Shown here: positions 60,856 through 64,000 of the stretch, piece by piece | How positions within the stretch are numbered: the stretch's first letter is position 1 | How the letters are laid out: each line of letters begins with the position of its first letter | Assembly (NCBI RefSeq): GCF_000003815.2 | Contig: NC_049995.1 | Location: 17,184,376 to 17,248,375, forward strand | Source of the DNA: Branchiostoma floridae | Taxonomy: Eukaryota > Chordata > Leptocardii > Amphioxiformes > Branchiostomatidae | Reading direction: 5' to 3' | Length of the DNA: 64,000 nt | The notes under the pieces: model-generated | Database searches by the model: none | Seen by the model: only the letters and a program-made list of their open reading frames with translations | Told to the model about the DNA's origin: nothing | Translations under genes and position numbers: made by a program

Positions 60856-63723
60856 CGCCCGTGTGTTCCACGGGGTGGAGACGATATTTGTTGTGGCTCG
60901 CTCACGAACATCTGGAGTTCAGAATACCAGTAGGTATTAGTTCAAGTAATTCATAAACCTAATTTTTTATGGTTTTGGTTAGCAGTCTTTATGTAATGTT
61001 AGTTGTTATCATCTCGTAGGCAAGGAATCATGGCGTTTTGGTTCAAGGGGGGAGGGGGGCAGTAAAATTTACTCAATATTTTGTTTATGCTTGTTTCGGA
61101 AATCAGGCACATCTGCACATATAAACTACGGCATATGTAGTGAAAAGTTCAGATTTGTTGTCACAATACTTCAGCACAAAGACTCTATAGACTATCAAGA
61201 TAAAGCCTTCTTGAATATGATACTCTCTGAGCTGTTTAAATATAATTTTTTTGTGGCAATATTGTTTGCAAGATTATTTTCCAATTTTAAAGCATCTTTG
61301 CCACTAGTTTTTGCCTTAAGTTTAAAAACCCACACTGACATAGACATTCAGGAGTGTGTCCATTTAAAGTAATCTTGACTAAATTGGTCGGCAATAAAAG
61401 CTCCTCAGCGGAGTACTTGACCGTTGGGGTCTTCACCAGTATCAATTCCCATCCCTTTGAAACAACAAGGGAGTAGTGACAGAAAGAAACAACATGCCGA
61501 CACCCAGGATTGAACCCGGGCCGACAGATCACAAATCGTTCGGCCAAAAGGCTTAAGCCGTTTTGGCGTCTTCAGTTAAGCAGTCCTTGAACCCCACTGT
61601 TACACCTTTGTTACTGACTAGCGTTACTAACGTTACATGTTTGTATTCCGTATTCCAGGAGATCCAGTCCATCGCCCAGGCAGTCGGAGCACCGCTGGAA
61701 ATCTGTGATACAGACTATGATATCAAGGTAACTGTGCCATAGGACTTCATACTTATAGTACACAACTCTCAGGTGTAAAATCAGGCACCTGACCTTTGTT
61801 CGGAAGGTATAAGGCAGTAGGAGGGGATTGGGCTTGGAGTCACTCTGCCATTCAATACCGTTCCCTTACTTACAGTGTAAACAACCCACTGCCCCTATGG
61901 CCTTACAAATTAAAGGCTATGAGACGATCTTCACCTCTTCACTTACTCTGTTTTTGACATATTTTGATTTTCCAGAACCATCCTTTTGTAGAACTGAGGT
62001 TACCGTCTGAAGAAGATGCCAGGAAAATCATCGGGAGATCTTTTCTCTCAAGGTATAGGAAGTTCTATTACTTTTAAATATCACTGTAAACGTTGAAAAT
62101 TAAGCAACACTTTTATGTTTGAAGTATTCTCAATGACTGTAAAGTCATGAGTCATGACACAACAGAAAATGTGTTTTGAATGTATGAGTTCAGCGCACCT
62201 ACATCTATGGTGTACTGAGCAAAGCTACAAGGCTTAGCTTAAACAACACAAACTGTCATCACAACCGAATACAGTACCCCAAAGCATTACAGTCGCTCTA
62301 ATATCCTTATTTTGTGATAAATTAGAACAAAATAGAATAAAAAAGAAAACTTATGTTCATTTCTACTGTGAAAAAATGTCACCACAAAAGTGAATACATT
62401 TTTGGTTCCTTTTTTCAGGCTGACAGGCCAACTTGAAACCTTTTTTCTTTTGTTGTGCTGGTTTTGTTTACTTTGGCTTTGTTTTCCAGATGTTTACTTG
62501 AGCTGTGGGGTACAGGACAGACTGCAGAGGAGCTACACAAAGTACTCAGGGACTATCCTACTGAACTGTCTGTAAGTGGTTTCCATTCTAAGCAACACCC
62601 TTAACCTGTCCTTGGTGCTGAATGGCATTCAAATTGGAATAACGATCCTCTCTTTCACTCACTCACTATCTGTTGTTTGATTATACTTTACACTAAATTA
62701 TCAAAAATAACAAAATCATAAAATTATGTAATCTGGATAATATTTGTTGCTTGGAGAACAGCACCTTGGGTTCAGAACTCCACATGGTGGATGTAACTGA
62801 AGACATTCATGAAGTTGTTTTGGTTCCAGCTTTCTGTGTTGATACAATGCTAGCTATTAGCTAGTCGAAGCCAAGAATTACCCTACAGAATTGTCTGTTA
62901 ATTGTTTGTGCCTTAGTATTCCAATCACCACCATTTCCCTGTCCTTGGTTCTGAATGACATTCACACTTAAAAAATGGTCCTCTTTTTACCAAGGAGAAA
63001 TTTAACAGACAGTTTGTAACGCTATGTAACATTCCAAAACATTCGATTCCTGTCCTTGGTGCTGAATGACATTTAATTCACACTAAAATGATGGTCCTCT
63101 ACAATGTATTTAGCACTGAAAACATTTACACTAACAAGGTACGTAGTTCCCAATGCCAAGTGGTATTCTTAAAACTGTGGTGCCTGTCCTTGGTGCTGAA
63201 TGACATTCATATTGAATTAGTGCCTCTCTCTTAAGCATTAAAAGCATGAACATAATATATTCCCAAATGCTGTGCAAAATTATAAAATCTGCAATCCCTG
63301 TCCTTGGTGCTGAATGACATTCACACCAAAACATGCTCCTCTCTTTGGACCTGAAAATATTTACACTGAAAATGCAATCCATTGGGTTCATCTGTCGTCT
63401 ATAGCAGCTGTAGTGATGTGGTAGAAGGATTGAAGCAGATGAGTGTATTGATGACACAAGAAGAAGATCTGTCCTCTGTCTATCCTTGGCCCATTCCAGT
63501 CTCTTACACAGTTGTTTCTTGTGATACTGAATGACATTCTATGGCCATTCAGCAATGTTGGAAAAAAAGTTTGTCTCCATAATTTCTCTAGTTTATCCTT
63601 AATTTCCTTTCTTTCTTTTTTCTTTCCCAGGCACCATACATGCGCCAAGACACATCCTTCAGGTACCAGGTCGCTGCCTTCGGGAAGACTCTCACCATGA
63701 GGAGGAAAAAGGACATCATTGAT
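60849..63723 (+). CDS. TRMT11: TRMT11, tRNA guanosine-2-N-methyltransferase catalytic subunit, first 5 exons
   Basis: TRMT11 with TRMT112 makes N2-methylguanosine at position 10 of tRNAs, using S-adenosylmethionine. Exons: 60849-60929, 61659-61727, 61976-62052, 62490-62571, 63631-63723, or 134 codons with all phases consistent. The protein begins MAAPVCSTGWRRYLLWLAHE, then HLEFRIP|EIQSIAQAVGAP, LRLPSEEDARKIIGRSFLS, CLLELWGTGQTAEELHKVL, YPTELSAPYMRQDTSFRY and ends KTLTMRRKKDIID. Family hallmarks are HLEFR(L/I)PE near the start, the (L/F)ELWG(T/H)GQ block and a final FxKTLT, all in the N-terminal substrate-binding region. The methyltransferase domain with its NPPY-type site (DPPYG) lies beyond the window. 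The start sits in AAGATGGCTG, the usual YY1-type start context. Confidence 0.93.
61440..61615 (-). mobile_element. tRNA-derived SINE, second family
   Basis: Minus strand: a head containing TTTGGCCGAACGATTTGTG, and B-box complement GGATTGAACCCGGG at about 61507-61520. Relative of 40690-40815, in intron 1 of TRMT11. Confidence 0.68.
62600..63550 (+). repeat. Imperfect ~115-bp tandem repeats in TRMT11 intron 4
   Basis: Five to six copies of CCTGTCCTTGGTGCTGAATG, followed by ACATTCA, a short variable stretch and TCCTCTCTTT. They lie near 62606, 62938, 63050, 63186, 63298 and, decayed, 63508. An almost identical early segment (CTACAGAATTGTCTGT at 62882) copies the end of exon 4 (CTACTGAACTGTCTGTAAGT), so the array appears to start from the exon 4 donor region. 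Confidence 0.78.
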
Positions 63724-63954
63724 GTGAGAAAAATGTTTCCTCTTTCCTTCAGAGACTTCTTAGTCTGCTAAAAGTGCTTTGATTGAGTGTTCTGAGATCT
63801 AAATCCCACATTTTGTGCTGTTGCTTATCTTCAATTGAATAATGAAACAATTGTATTGTTACCAGTTACAAAATTTGGAAAGATATTTGAAAAACATTCA
63901 GGATTATATATATTAAACAATATTTGAACAACGCCTATGAAGACATCCAGGTAA

Positions 63955-64000
63955 TAAGATATGCCAAAAAGCAGTTGCTCAAGCAACTGGATATGATTTT
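63955..64000 (+). repeat. CAAGCAACTGGATATG repeat at the window end
   Basis: AGATATGCCAAAAAGCAGTTG, then CTCAAGCAACTGGATATG. Same family and orientation as the arm at 57011-57050, cut by the window edge. Confidence 0.7.

Noticed and set aside
62390-62575. 61-aa frame over TRMT11 exon 4
   Set aside because: It reads exon 4 in the wrong phase; the phase-consistent reading gives CLLELWGTGQ.

Overview
This window is nuclear DNA of an intron-rich invertebrate deuterostome, most likely an amphioxus (Branchiostoma). The evidence is deuterostome-type gene families split into many small GT-AG exons, CpG-rich exons in AT-richer introns, dense tRNA-derived SINEs and small inverted-repeat transposons, and two 100-N scaffold gaps (4860-4959, 12471-12570). 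Nothing looks prokaryotic or organellar. All gene models were built by hand from splice signals, reading phase and remembered family similarity; no alignment was run.

Layout. (1) 1-20,699, plus strand: 22 exons of a CEMIP/TMEM2-family hyaluronan-binding protein. The 5' end lies outside the window; the model stays in frame for about 1,194 residues to a stop. Its introns hold arrays seeded by the gene's own exon edges (exons 6, 7, 9, 17 and 18). (2) About 22,060-42,420, minus strand: three tandem units carrying an RBR (RING1-IBR-RING2) ubiquitin-ligase gene. Copies C (465 aa) and B (470 aa) look complete and share a CRE-CCAAT-CRE-TATA promoter. Copy A keeps only exons 5-8, all intact. (3) 45,234-46,730, minus: a four-exon gene for a 125-aa protein I do not recognise, perhaps mitochondrial. 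(4) 47,679-52,403, minus: a six-exon galactose-3-O-sulfotransferase (461 aa). (5) 55,033-55,698, minus: a single-exon NAT8/camello-type N-acetyltransferase. (6) 60,849-end, plus: the first five exons of TRMT11, a tRNA guanosine-2-N-methyltransferase subunit, running off the window.

Between and inside the genes lie hAT-type elements with 8-bp target duplications, Harbinger-like elements with 3-bp TTA/TAA duplications, mariner/Tigger-like and Mutator-like MITEs, a 5'-truncated LINE whose empty site survives in a sister duplicate, SINEs and microsatellites. The genes do not form one pathway: an extracellular-matrix protein, a ubiquitin ligase family, a Golgi sulfotransferase, a membrane acetyltransferase and a tRNA modifier are simply neighbours. 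The most unusual feature is the repeated growth of tandem arrays from exon-intron junctions within a single gene, and next to it the RBR cluster, where a truncated downstream copy could serve as an alternative 3' exon cassette.
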